Position numbers and translations under genes: made by a program
NCBI GenBank assembly: GCA_021811225.1
Contig: JAJZPJ010000004.1
Span: 1 to 34,952 of the forward strand
Direction: 5' to 3'
Length of the DNA: 34,952 nt
Origin: Pseudomonadota bacterium
Lineage (GTDB): Bacteria > Pseudomonadota > Gammaproteobacteria > Burkholderiales > Rhodocyclaceae
The notes under the pieces: generated by a model
What the model was told of the DNA's origin: nothing
The model's input: only the letters and a program-made list of their open reading frames with translations
Databases searched by the model: none
In this document: one piece after another, positions 25,265 to 31,970 of the stretch
Layout: every line of letters begins with the position of its first letter
How positions within the stretch are numbered: the first letter of the stretch is position 1

Positions 25265-25568
25265 GCGCATCGCGATCGAGGTCGTCCATGCCGCAGCCGG
25301 ACGGCATGAGCGGGTGCCGCTGCAGTTGCCCGCCGGCAGCACGGTGTTGCAGGCGATCACCGCTTCGGGCCTGTTGCAGCGCTTTCCCGAAATCGATCTG
25401 AGCCGGAACAAGGTCGGCATTTTCGGCAGGCTCGTCGAGGCGGAGGCGCCGCTGCGCAGCGGCGACCGGGTCGAAATCTATCGGCCGCTGATCGCCGATC
25501 CCAAGGAAGTGCGCCGCAGACGCGCCGCCGAAGGCCGGGCGATGAAAAAGGGCGCCGCCACGCCCTAG
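25257..25568 (+). CDS. rnfH: RnfH-family ubiquitin-like protein
   Basis: A small beta-grasp protein of 103 residues, UPF0125/RnfH family, of uncertain role; almost always next to ratA. The core shows VEVVHA, VPLQLPAGSTVLQAITASG, NKVGIFGRLV and GDRVEIYRPLIADPKEVRRRRA, the last being the family's hallmark end. The start overlaps the ratA stop by eight bases. The stop is four bases from the convergent DUF4124 gene. Confidence 0.93.
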   Translation: MPERIAIEVVHAAAGRHERVPLQLPAGSTVLQAITASGLLQRFPEIDLSRNKVGIFGRLVEAEAPLRSGDRVEIYRPLIADPKEVRRRRAAEGRAMKKGAATP

Positions 25569-25572
25569 CGCC

Positions 25573-26022
25573 TCACCGGCAAAAAGAGTCGGCCCGGCTC
25601 TGCGCCGAGCGCAGTTCCTGCGCCCGCTCCTGGTCGTCGAGGAAGACGCGCTCGCCGTTCTTCCCGGTCCGCGTGATGCGCACGCCGGACTCCAGCGCCC
25701 GCAGGTAGGACTGGGCCTGATCGCAGTTCTTCTGCTTTTCCTCGGCGGCGGCCTTGGCCTTCTCCGCCTTGGCGGCGGCATCCCGACTTTCCTGCTGGCG
25801 CTTGTCGAACGCCGCTTCCTTGTCGGCCAGCGCATGGCGGGCGCGCGCCGTGGTGCCGGCAGGCAGTTGGTCGGTCTCGATCTCGCGCACCTTAGCACCG
25901 GGGGGCGCCCGATCGCCATAATGCACAACACCTTCGGCGTCGCGCCAGCTGTATATCTGCCCCAGTGCCAGGGGCGAGCTCAGGAGCAGAACCAGCAGAA
26001 CCGGCAGAACAGAAGTGCGCAT
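25573..26022 (-). CDS. DUF4124 secreted protein
   Basis: A 149-residue exported protein of unknown function. It has an N-terminal signal peptide (about 21 residues, ending ALG), then the DUF4124 core QIYSWRDAEGVVHYGDRAPPGA (about 22-43), a charged Ala/Lys/Glu-rich helical stretch (about 65-100) and a C-terminal pair of cysteines (CDQAQSYL and the final CR). In related genomes this family often sits beside guaB, which here is 6 kb away. It starts 18 bases after the ATPase stop on the same strand, so it may be the last gene of the metal cluster transcript. Confidence 0.75.
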   Translation of the reverse strand: MRTSVLPVLLVLLLSSPLALGQIYSWRDAEGVVHYGDRAPPGAKVREIETDQLPAGTTARARHALADKEAAFDKRQQESRDAAAKAEKAKAAAEEKQKNCDQAQSYLRALESGVRITRTGKNGERVFLDDQERAQELRSAQSRADSFCR

Positions 26023-26040
26023 GGCGAATCTCCAGAAAGT

Positions 26041-28587
26041 TCAAAGAGTCCTGGTGCGTTGAAAAATCCGCTTGACGAGCTTGGACCAGGCCAGGCCGGC
26101 CAGGCCGAGCCCGAGGGCGGCTCCGAGCTCGCCCGGGGGCAAGGGCGCAAAGCGGAACAACTGCGCCAGCGGCGGCAGATAGAGCGCGAGCGCGAGCAGT
26201 CCCAGCGTCGCGCCGGTGACGATCCACAATATCGGCTTGGCGGAGCGCAGCAACGCAAGCCAGGCCTGGCTGCGCGAGCGGTTGGAAAAGATCAGCGCCA
26301 GATTGGCGATCACCAGCGTGGCGAAGGCGAAGGCACGCGCTTCGGGCTCGTTCAGCCGGTGACTCGCCCAGGCGTAGGCGCCGATGACGATCAGCAGCAC
26401 CCCGACGCCCTGCAACAGCGCCAGGCCCAGCGTGGCGCCGCCGAAGAGCTGCGCCTGGGCGTCGCGCGGCGGGCGTCGCATCAGGTCCGCTTCCGCCGGC
26501 TCGCTCTCGAAGGCCAGCGAGCAGACGGGGTCGATGATCAGCTGAAGAAAGGCGATGTGCATCGGATAGAGCAGCGCCGGCCAGCCCAGCAGCACCGGCA
26601 ACAGCGCCATGCCGGCGATCGGGATATGCACCGCCAGAATGTAGGACATGGATTTCTGCATGTTGTCGAAGATGCGCCGCCCCAGGCGCACGGCGCGCAC
26701 GATCGAGGCGAAGTTGTCGTCCACCAGCACCAGCGCGGCGGCCTCGCGCGCAACGTCGGTGCCGCGTCCGCCCATGGCGATGCCGACATGCGCGGCCTTG
26801 AGCGCCGGCGCGTCGTTCACGCCGTCGCCGGTCATGGCGGTGATCTCGCCGTCGGCTTTCAAGGCCTGGACGATGCGCAGCTTCTGTTCCGGGGCGATGC
26901 GCGCGCAGACGCTCACGGTCCTCATCCGCGTTCGCAGTTCTTCTTCGTCCATCGCGGCCAGTTCGTCGCCCGAGAGCAGCTCGTCGGCCGCCAGTCCCGC
27001 CTGGCGGGCGATCGCGCGTGCCGTGGCCGGATAGTCGCCGGTGATCATCACCACCCGGATGCCGGCTTCAAAGCACTGGCGCACGGCCGCGGGGATCTCC
27101 GCGCGCAAGGGGTCGGCCAGGCCCAGGAGGCCGACATATTCGAATTCGAAATCGTGCTCGACGGCCGGGAAATCCGGACTCGCGAAAGCCGCCCGGGCCA
27201 CCGCCAGGACGCGCAGGCCTAGGGCGGCCATGGCCTCCACCGCCGCCGCAACCTGTGCCTGCGCCGCGGCATCGAGATGGCACAGGTCGATGATGGCCTC
27301 CGGCGCGCCCTTGGCGGCGACCACGTAGTCGTCGCTGCCCACCGCTCGCCAGACGTGCGATTTCGCGCGCAGTTGCGGCCTCAGCGCGTACTGGTGCGCC
27401 AGCGTCCAGTCGCGGTGCAGGTGCTCGGTATTTTCCAGGAAGTGCCGGCCGAGACGCGCGAAGGCCTGTTCCATCGGATCGAAGGGATCGGTGTCGCTGG
27501 CCAGGATGGAAAACTCCACCAGCGCGTGGAAGGCCTCGGGCAGTTCAACCAGCCCCTCGTAGTTCACCGCAAATCCCTCGCCGCCGGCGTGGAGGCGCGC
27601 GACCGTCATGCGGTTCTCGGTGAGCGTGCCGGTCTTGTCCACGCACAGCACCGAGGTGGCGCCCAGGGTTTCGATGGCATTGATCCGCCGGGTCAGCACC
27701 TTTTCCTTGGACAGCCGCCAGGCGCCCAGCGCGGGAAACACCGTCAGCACCACCGGGTATTCTTCCGGCAGCATGGCCATGGCCAGCGCGATGCCGGCGA
27801 GCAGGGCGGCCAGCCAGTCGCCGCGCAACAGCCCATGCACCAGCACCAGCAGCACGCTCATGGCCAGCGCCAGCAGCGCCAGGGTGCGGACCAGTTTCGC
27901 CGTCTGCTTCTGCAGCGGCGAGCGCTCGGTCTCCAGCCTGCCCAGCGCCGCGCCGATGCGGCCGATCTCGCTCCTGGCGCCGGTCGCCGTGACCCGCGCC
28001 GTGCCGTGTCCGGCCACCACCAGCGTGCCGGAATAGACGAAGGGCGTGTCGCCGCCGCCCGGCCGGGCCGGCGTGCTGTCGTCTGTTGTGTCGTCCCCGG
28101 CGGCGAGCTTGGCGACCGGCACCGCCTCGCCGGTGAGCAGGGATTCATCGACCTCCAACGTGCTGGCGTCCTCCAGCACGCCGTCGGCGGGCACGCGGTC
28201 GCCTTCGGCCAGCAGCAGCAGATCGTCGCGCACCACCTCGCGCCCGGCGATGCGCTGCGGCCTGCCGTCGCGGATCACCAGCGCGCGCGGGCTGGTGAGC
28301 TCGCGCAGCGCCTCGATCGCGCGCTCGGTCTTGCCCTCCTGGTAGAGCGTGAGGCCCAAGGTGACCAGCACGAAGCCGAACAGGACCAGCCCTTCCTGCA
28401 AGTCGCCGAGAAGCAGATAGAGCGTGCCGGCGGCGATGAGCAGCAGGAACATCGGTTCGCGCGCGGTCTCCAGGACGATCGCGCGCCAGCTGCGGCGCTG
28501 CCCGCTGGGCAGGGCGTTGGGGCCATCGGCGCGCAGGCGGCGCGCCGCTTCGGCGGCGCTCAGGCCGGGCCCAAGTTCCATGTGCAT
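26041..28587 (-). CDS. Cation-transporting P-type ATPase (substrate not assigned)
   Basis: Integral membrane pump of 848 residues. Actuator loop TGEAVPV is at 152-158, PEEYP in helix M4 at 274-278, the phosphorylation site DKTGTLTENRM with D317, and the hinge GDGVNDAPALK near 585. C-terminal helices M5-M10 follow, with IDPVCSLAFESEPAE. There is no N-terminal CxxC domain and no CPx in the membrane, so it is not a typical P1B copper/zinc pump; PEEYP proteins resemble P2 Ca/Mg-type pumps of unknown substrate. Start choice is uncertain: ATG 28587 (used, with GGCGAG just upstream), ATG 28581, or GTG 28626. An out-of-frame ORF (28560-28661) overlaps this start. Confidence 0.85.
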   Translation of the reverse strand: MHMELGPGLSAAEAARRLRADGPNALPSGQRRSWRAIVLETAREPMFLLLIAAGTLYLLLGDLQEGLVLFGFVLVTLGLTLYQEGKTERAIEALRELTSPRALVIRDGRPQRIAGREVVRDDLLLLAEGDRVPADGVLEDASTLEVDESLLTGEAVPVAKLAAGDDTTDDSTPARPGGGDTPFVYSGTLVVAGHGTARVTATGARSEIGRIGAALGRLETERSPLQKQTAKLVRTLALLALAMSVLLVLVHGLLRGDWLAALLAGIALAMAMLPEEYPVVLTVFPALGAWRLSKEKVLTRRINAIETLGATSVLCVDKTGTLTENRMTVARLHAGGEGFAVNYEGLVELPEAFHALVEFSILASDTDPFDPMEQAFARLGRHFLENTEHLHRDWTLAHQYALRPQLRAKSHVWRAVGSDDYVVAAKGAPEAIIDLCHLDAAAQAQVAAAVEAMAALGLRVLAVARAAFASPDFPAVEHDFEFEYVGLLGLADPLRAEIPAAVRQCFEAGIRVVMITGDYPATARAIARQAGLAADELLSGDELAAMDEEELRTRMRTVSVCARIAPEQKLRIVQALKADGEITAMTGDGVNDAPALKAAHVGIAMGGRGTDVAREAAALVLVDDNFASIVRAVRLGRRIFDNMQKSMSYILAVHIPIAGMALLPVLLGWPALLYPMHIAFLQLIIDPVCSLAFESEPAEADLMRRPPRDAQAQLFGGATLGLALLQGVGVLLIVIGAYAWASHRLNEPEARAFAFATLVIANLALIFSNRSRSQAWLALLRSAKPILWIVTGATLGLLALALYLPPLAQLFRFAPLPPGELGAALGLGLAGLAWSKLVKRIFQRTRTL

Positions 28588-28661
28588 TCGAGCTCGCCGG
28601 GCAGCAGGGCCTCGACATCCGGACACGGCGTATCGGGTGGGGGAACCCGGCAGACGCTCAT
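28560..28661 (-). CDS. Overlapping 33-codon ORF coupled to the CDF gene; leader or frameshifted ATPase N-terminus
   Basis: ATG at 28661-28659 overlaps the TGA of the cation diffusion facilitator gene in a classic ATGA. The frame reads MSVCRVPPPDTPCPDVEALL and onward, and ends at TGA 28562-28560, inside the ATPase gene and one frame off it. Its codons up to about 28585 end mostly in G or C, like native genes here, while the ATPase frame over the same bases uses CGA, GGA, TGT and CCT. Either the ATPase originally began here and a frameshift has occurred, or this is a short coupled ORF that delivers ribosomes to the ATPase start. Confidence 0.35.
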   Translation of the reverse strand: MSVCRVPPPDTPCPDVEALLPGELECTWNLGPA

Positions 28662-29581
28662 CGAGGCTGGGGAACGCAACCCCGATCGCAGCCGGAGTGC
28701 TCGATCTGGAGCGTCGGATGGGCGATGTCGAAGCGCTGGTGCAGCGACTCGGCCAGCGCCGCGAAGAAGGCGTCGCCCGGATGTCCGGCCGGCATCACCA
28801 GATGCGCGGTGAGCGCGATCTCGGTGGTGCTCATCGCCCAGATATGAAGATCGTGCACCTCGCAGACGCCGGGTTGCTGTCGCAGCCAGGCATCGACGGC
28901 GGCGAAATCGACGCCCTCGGGCACGCCGTCGAAGAGCAGGTGCAGGGATTGGCGGAACAGGTTCCAGGTGCCGACGATGATGACCAGCGCGATAACGATG
29001 CTGGTCATCGGATCGAGCCAGAGCCAGCCGGCCCAGAGGTAGAGCGCGCCGGCGGCCACCACGCCGAGCGACACCAGGGCGTCGGCGGCCATGTGCAGGA
29101 AGGCGCCGCGGATGTTCATGTCGCTGGCGCGACCGGCCATGAACAGGGCCGCGGTGGCGCCATTGACCAAGACGCCGACGGCGGCCACGACCATCACGGT
29201 GACGCCGGCGATCGGCGTCGGAGACTGCAGGCGATGGACCGCCTCCCAGATCAAGGAACCCATGACCACCAACAGCAGGATGGCGTTGGCGAGGGCGGCC
29301 AGGATGGAGGCCCGCTGCCAGCCGTAGGTGTGCTGCTGGTCGGGAGGCAGGCGCCCGGCCAAGGCGGCTACCCAGGCCAGCGCCAGGCCGGCCACGTCGG
29401 AGAGATTGTGGCCGGCATCGGCCAGCAGCGCCAGGGAGGTCGCCCGCCAGCCGTAGAAGGCTTCGATCGCGACGAAAACGATATTGAGGGCGATGCCGAC
29501 GGCGAAGGCGCGGTCGAACGCGGCCGGGCTATGGGAATGGTGATGCGCATGATCGTGTGGCTCGGTGTCGGAGGGATTCAT
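28658..29581 (-). CDS. Cation diffusion facilitator (CDF) exporter, CzcD/ZitB-like
   Basis: Inner-membrane divalent cation/proton antiporter, typically for Zn, Cd or Co. It has 307 residues. A histidine-rich N-terminus (HDHAHHHSH, about 10-18) precedes six membrane helices. The two metal-site motifs are ADAGHNLSDV (H58, D62) in helix II and HMAADALVSLG in helix V. A cytosolic C-terminal domain (about 215-300) contains VCEVHDLHIWAMS and ends with Cys and His residues. ATG 29581 is chosen because it opens the His-rich stretch; the open frame upstream has no CDF similarity. It precedes the ATPase with an ATGA-like overlap. Confidence 0.92.
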   Translation of the reverse strand: MNPSDTEPHDHAHHHSHSPAAFDRAFAVGIALNIVFVAIEAFYGWRATSLALLADAGHNLSDVAGLALAWVAALAGRLPPDQQHTYGWQRASILAALANAILLLVVMGSLIWEAVHRLQSPTPIAGVTVMVVAAVGVLVNGATAALFMAGRASDMNIRGAFLHMAADALVSLGVVAAGALYLWAGWLWLDPMTSIVIALVIIVGTWNLFRQSLHLLFDGVPEGVDFAAVDAWLRQQPGVCEVHDLHIWAMSTTEIALTAHLVMPAGHPGDAFFAALAESLHQRFDIAHPTLQIEHSGCDRGCVPQPR

Positions 29582-29670
29582 CGCAGCGTCTTCAGAAAAA
29601 CCCGGCCGGTGCCAGGGAGATGGTGAAACAGCGGCCGGGGAGGCCGGCGCCGATCGCGCCGACAGGAATA

Positions 29671-30027
29671 TTACTTGAAGAAACCGCGCGCCTTCATTTT
29701 GCCGCAAGCATTCCGGCGCGGCCCCCGCAGGGTCTTGCCTCGCTCCTTGGCGCGCGCCGCCATGGCCTGGTGCTGCTCGTCCTGCAGGGCCTTGCACTCG
29801 TCGTAGCTCTTGGCGGCGAGCATCTTGTCGTGGTAGGCGCTGCGCTCCTCGGCGCTCATCAGGCTCCAGCCGGGAGTGTTGTCCTTGTTGAAAGTGTAGC
29901 GCAGCGCTCTACCGTTGCCCATCCCTGCGCCCATACCCGCGCCCATACCCGGACCGGCTTGCGCGAAGACCGGAGAGGCGACGGCTGCGCCGAGGAATGC
30001 CACGAGTGCGATGTGCGTGAGCTTCAT
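29671..30027 (-). CDS. Small secreted protein, unrecognised, in the metal cluster
   Basis: A 118-residue protein with a clean signal peptide (about 22 residues, ending VFA), then a methionine/glycine repeat GPGMGAGMGAGMGNG, then a charged region with WSLMSAEERSAYHDKM, SYDECKALQDEQHQAM and PRRNACGKMKARGFFK. The two cysteines could form a disulfide. The methionine- and histidine-bearing segments would suit periplasmic metal binding, but that is inference only. AAAGGAG precedes the ATG. It has its own TATAAT at 30067-30072 and stands between the thioredoxin-like gene and the CDF gene. Confidence 0.75.
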   Translation of the reverse strand: MKLTHIALVAFLGAAVASPVFAQAGPGMGAGMGAGMGNGRALRYTFNKDNTPGWSLMSAEERSAYHDKMLAAKSYDECKALQDEQHQAMAARAKERGKTLRGPRRNACGKMKARGFFK

Positions 30028-30048
30028 GATCGACTCCTTTCAGATTGA

Positions 30049-30060
30049 GGGGATATCCCC
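30049..30060. promoter_or_regulatory. Perfect 12-bp palindrome GGGGATATCCCC
   Basis: A perfect palindrome lying right where transcription from the TATAAT at 30067-30072 would begin, between that -10 and the ribosome-binding site of the small secreted protein. The position suits a repressor operator; no regulator can be assigned. Confidence 0.4.
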
Positions 30061-30066
30061 GGCGAG

Positions 30067-30072
30067 ATTATA
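30067..30072 (-). promoter_or_regulatory. -10 element for the small secreted protein
   Basis: The minus strand reads GCCGACGGGATATAAT, a perfect -10 hexamer. There is no acceptable -35 at 16-18 bases; TTGAAA lies at only 12. This suggests regulator-assisted initiation. The preceding GCCGACGGGA matches the arsR promoter. Confidence 0.5.
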
Positions 30073-30107
30073 TCCCGTCGGCATTTTCAACATGCCCCGC
30101 CAAAAGT

Positions 30108-30338
30108 TCACAGCCAGCTCTCGACCTTGGCGCGCGCGGGCACGCCGCCGGCATGCACCACCTTGCCGTCGATCACCACGCCGGGCGTGGACATCACGCC
30201 GTAACTCATGATCAGCTTCAGGTCTTCGATCTTTTCGAGCACTACTTCGACACCCTTGGCCCGCGCCGCGCTCTCGATCAACTTGAGCGTATTCCGGCAG
30301 TTGGCGCAGCCGGTGCCGAGCACCTTGATGGTTTTCAT
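30108..30338 (-). CDS. Small thioredoxin-fold protein with CxxC (thioredoxin_3 type)
   Basis: A 76-residue cytosolic mini-thioredoxin. The redox motif is TGCANC with C11 and C14, and the cis-proline is in STPGVVIDGK (T51-P52). This size and sequence match the archaeal/bacterial family of small redox-active disulfide proteins that often accompany PF03773-type permeases. A role in handling thiol-bound metal(loid) or in reducing the permease's cysteines is plausible but not shown. It starts 22 bases after the permease stop, in the same operon. Confidence 0.85.
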   Translation of the reverse strand: MKTIKVLGTGCANCRNTLKLIESAARAKGVEVVLEKIEDLKLIMSYGVMSTPGVVIDGKVVHAGGVPARAKVESWL

Positions 30339-30360
30339 GGTGATCTCCGTGAACGCGTTG

Positions 30361-31425
30361 TTACAGGACGGCGTTGAAGACGTAGCCGACGATCAGGATG
30401 CCGACCGCGACGACGCCGGCGAAAACGGCGATCAGCCTGGGCTTCAGCACCTTGCGCAGGATGATCATTTCCGGAGCGGAGAGCGCGATCACGCTCATCA
30501 TGAAGGCGAGCACGGTGCCCAGCGCTGCGCCCTTGCCGAGCAGCGCCTGGACGATAGGAATCACGCCCGCGGCGTTGGTGTACATCGGCACGCCGATCGC
30601 CACTGCCACCGGCACCGACCACCAGGGAGCGTTCTTGCCCATGATCGAGGCCATGAAGTCCTGCGGCACGTAGCCGTGGATGGCGGCGCCCAGGGCGATG
30701 CCGACGATGAGGTAGGGCCAGACCTTGCCGACGATCTCCTTGATGTGATCGACGCCGGCGTCGATGCGCTCGGCCCAGCTCGGTGCCTCGGCGGCGTAAT
30801 CCGCGGGGCTCGCCGGGGCCGCGCTGCCCGCCTGGATCTCGCGCACCCAGTCTTCGAGATAGTGCTCCATGCCCAGCTTGCCGATCACCAGGCCGGAGAC
30901 GATCGCCACCGCGAGGCCGAGGCCGAGATAGAGCTCGGCCACCTGCCAGCCGAACATCCCGAACAGCAGCGCCAGCGCGACTTCATTGACCATCGGCGCG
31001 GAGATCAGGAAGGAGAAGGTCACGCCCAGCGGCACGCCGGCCGAGAGAAAGCCGATGAACAGCGGCACCGCCGAGCAGGAACAGAAGGGCGTGACGATGC
31101 CGAGAGTCGCCGCCATGACGTTGCCCACGCCCAGCCGTTTGCCGGAGAGCAGCGCGCGGGTGCGCTCGGGCGCGACGAAGGTGTGCACCACCCCCATGAC
31201 GAAGACGATCAGGGTGAGCAGCAGCAATACCTTGGGGGTGTCGTAGAAGAAGAACTGCAGCGCCTCGCCCAGATGGGTCTGCGGGGAGAGGCCCAGTCCG
31301 GCGACCAGTGCGTCGGCGAGCGGAATCAGGCTGGCGTAGGCCAGCACCCAGGCGGCAAGGCCGAGCGCCAGCCAGCCCCAGGGAGCGCGGCGGGGGATGT
31401 TCGTCGTGTCGGTCAGCGTGTTCAT
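30361..31425 (-). CDS. ArsP/YraQ-type permease (PF03773 family)
   Basis: Polytopic membrane protein of 354 residues with about eight helices. The family hallmark TPFCSCSAVPLFIGFLSAGV holds C115 and C117 in a membrane helix; a second related segment is VGIALGAAIHGYVPQDF, followed by GVPMYTNAAGVIPI. A soluble loop of about 40 residues (around 185-225) splits the two halves. Members have been tied to efflux of trivalent organoarsenicals (ArsP) or of Cu/Zn (SO_0444-like). The adjacent ArsR with an arsenic-type motif favours arsenic here, as inference. It lies between arsR and the mini-thioredoxin with 22-base gaps on both sides. Confidence 0.88.
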   Translation of the reverse strand: MNTLTDTTNIPRRAPWGWLALGLAAWVLAYASLIPLADALVAGLGLSPQTHLGEALQFFFYDTPKVLLLLTLIVFVMGVVHTFVAPERTRALLSGKRLGVGNVMAATLGIVTPFCSCSAVPLFIGFLSAGVPLGVTFSFLISAPMVNEVALALLFGMFGWQVAELYLGLGLAVAIVSGLVIGKLGMEHYLEDWVREIQAGSAAPASPADYAAEAPSWAERIDAGVDHIKEIVGKVWPYLIVGIALGAAIHGYVPQDFMASIMGKNAPWWSVPVAVAIGVPMYTNAAGVIPIVQALLGKGAALGTVLAFMMSVIALSAPEMIILRKVLKPRLIAVFAGVVAVGILIVGYVFNAVL

Positions 31426-31447
31426 GGGGCTCCTTCGCTCGGTGGGA

Positions 31448-31786
31448 TCAGGCGGCGGAGCGCCCAGGGCGGCCGGCCATGGCTCTCAGGCGCTTGAGGT
31501 CGGTCTTGAGTTCGGGCACGGCGCCTGCGGACAGAGCCTCCAGCAGCGAGGTCGCCCAGCGCGGCAGCGAGGCGGCCAGGCGGTAGTGCATCCAGGTGCC
31601 CTCGCGGCGCGGCGTCACCAGTCCGGCGTCCTTCAGTACGCCGAGGTGGCGCGAGATCTTCGGCTGGGTCTCGTCCAGCGCGGCGGTCAGCTCGCAGACG
31701 CACAGCTCGCCCCGATCGGCCAGCAGGGCGAGGATGCGGCGTCGGGTCGCATCGACCAGTACGTCGAATAGCGCTTGGGTGTCCAT
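31448..31786 (-). CDS. ArsR-family metalloregulatory repressor
   Basis: Winged-helix repressor of 112 residues, close to plasmid R773 ArsR in pattern. The inducer site ELCVCELTAALDETQPKISR has C29 and C31; the third cysteine of the classic CVCDLC motif is replaced by threonine. The wing is REGTWMHYRL. ATG 31786 is used rather than the upstream in-frame TTG at 31822, because that TTG is the -35 of a well-formed promoter and the predicted transcript begins at or next to this ATG. It should repress its own operon (permease and mini-thioredoxin) until As(III)- or Sb(III)-like thiophilic ligands bind. Confidence 0.9.
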   Translation of the reverse strand: MDTQALFDVLVDATRRRILALLADRGELCVCELTAALDETQPKISRHLGVLKDAGLVTPRREGTWMHYRLAASLPRWATSLLEALSAGAVPELKTDLKRLRAMAGRPGRSAA

Positions 31787-31792
31787 GCCGGC

Positions 31793-31822
31793 AATATATT
31801 CCTGTCGGCGTATATACGTCAA
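31793..31822 (-). promoter_or_regulatory. arsR promoter with overlapping palindromes; predicts a leaderless mRNA
   Basis: On the minus strand TTGACG (31822-31817) and TATATT (31798-31793) are 18 bases apart. Only six bases separate the -10 from the ATG, so the mRNA would start at the AUG. A perfect 10-bp palindrome CGTATATACG (31809-31818) covers part of the -35, and AATATATT (31793-31800) covers the -10. These are natural operator candidates for the ArsR protein. Confidence 0.6.
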
Positions 31823-31865
31823 GCGTAATGTTTAGAACGGCCGGCGGCTGGCGCGCTGGAGTCTT

Positions 31866-31882
31866 GCCCGCTTCGGGCTTTT
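31866..31882 (+). terminator. Intrinsic terminator-like hairpin upstream of guaB
   Basis: GCCCG (31866-31870), loop CTT, CGGGC (31874-31878), then TTTT: a short but proper rho-independent signature on the plus strand. No plus-strand gene lies upstream of it for 6 kb (rnfH ends at 25568). Confidence 0.55.
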
Positions 31883-31940
31883 ATGGCGAGCCCGAGGCCC
31901 CGATTACCAGCGGCTACAGGGTGTTACCGGGCTTTTGGGG

Positions 31941-31946
31941 TAGAAT
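31941..31946 (+). promoter_or_regulatory. -10 element for guaB-guaA
   Basis: The sequence ggggTAGAAT lies 24 bases before the guaB ATG, so the leader would be about 18 nt. No convincing -35. Same layout as map and ratA. Confidence 0.5.
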
Positions 31947-31970
31947 ACGCTTTTGCACGAAAGATAGAAG

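Noticed and set aside
26041..28587. P-type ATPase as a copper or zinc P1B exporter
   Set aside because: No CPx/SPC motif in the membrane and no N-terminal metal-binding CxxC domain; PEEYP in M4 points to a different subgroup.
30067..30090. TTGAAA/TATAAT as a standard sigma-70 promoter for the small secreted protein
   Set aside because: The spacer is only 12 bases, too short; only the -10 is kept.
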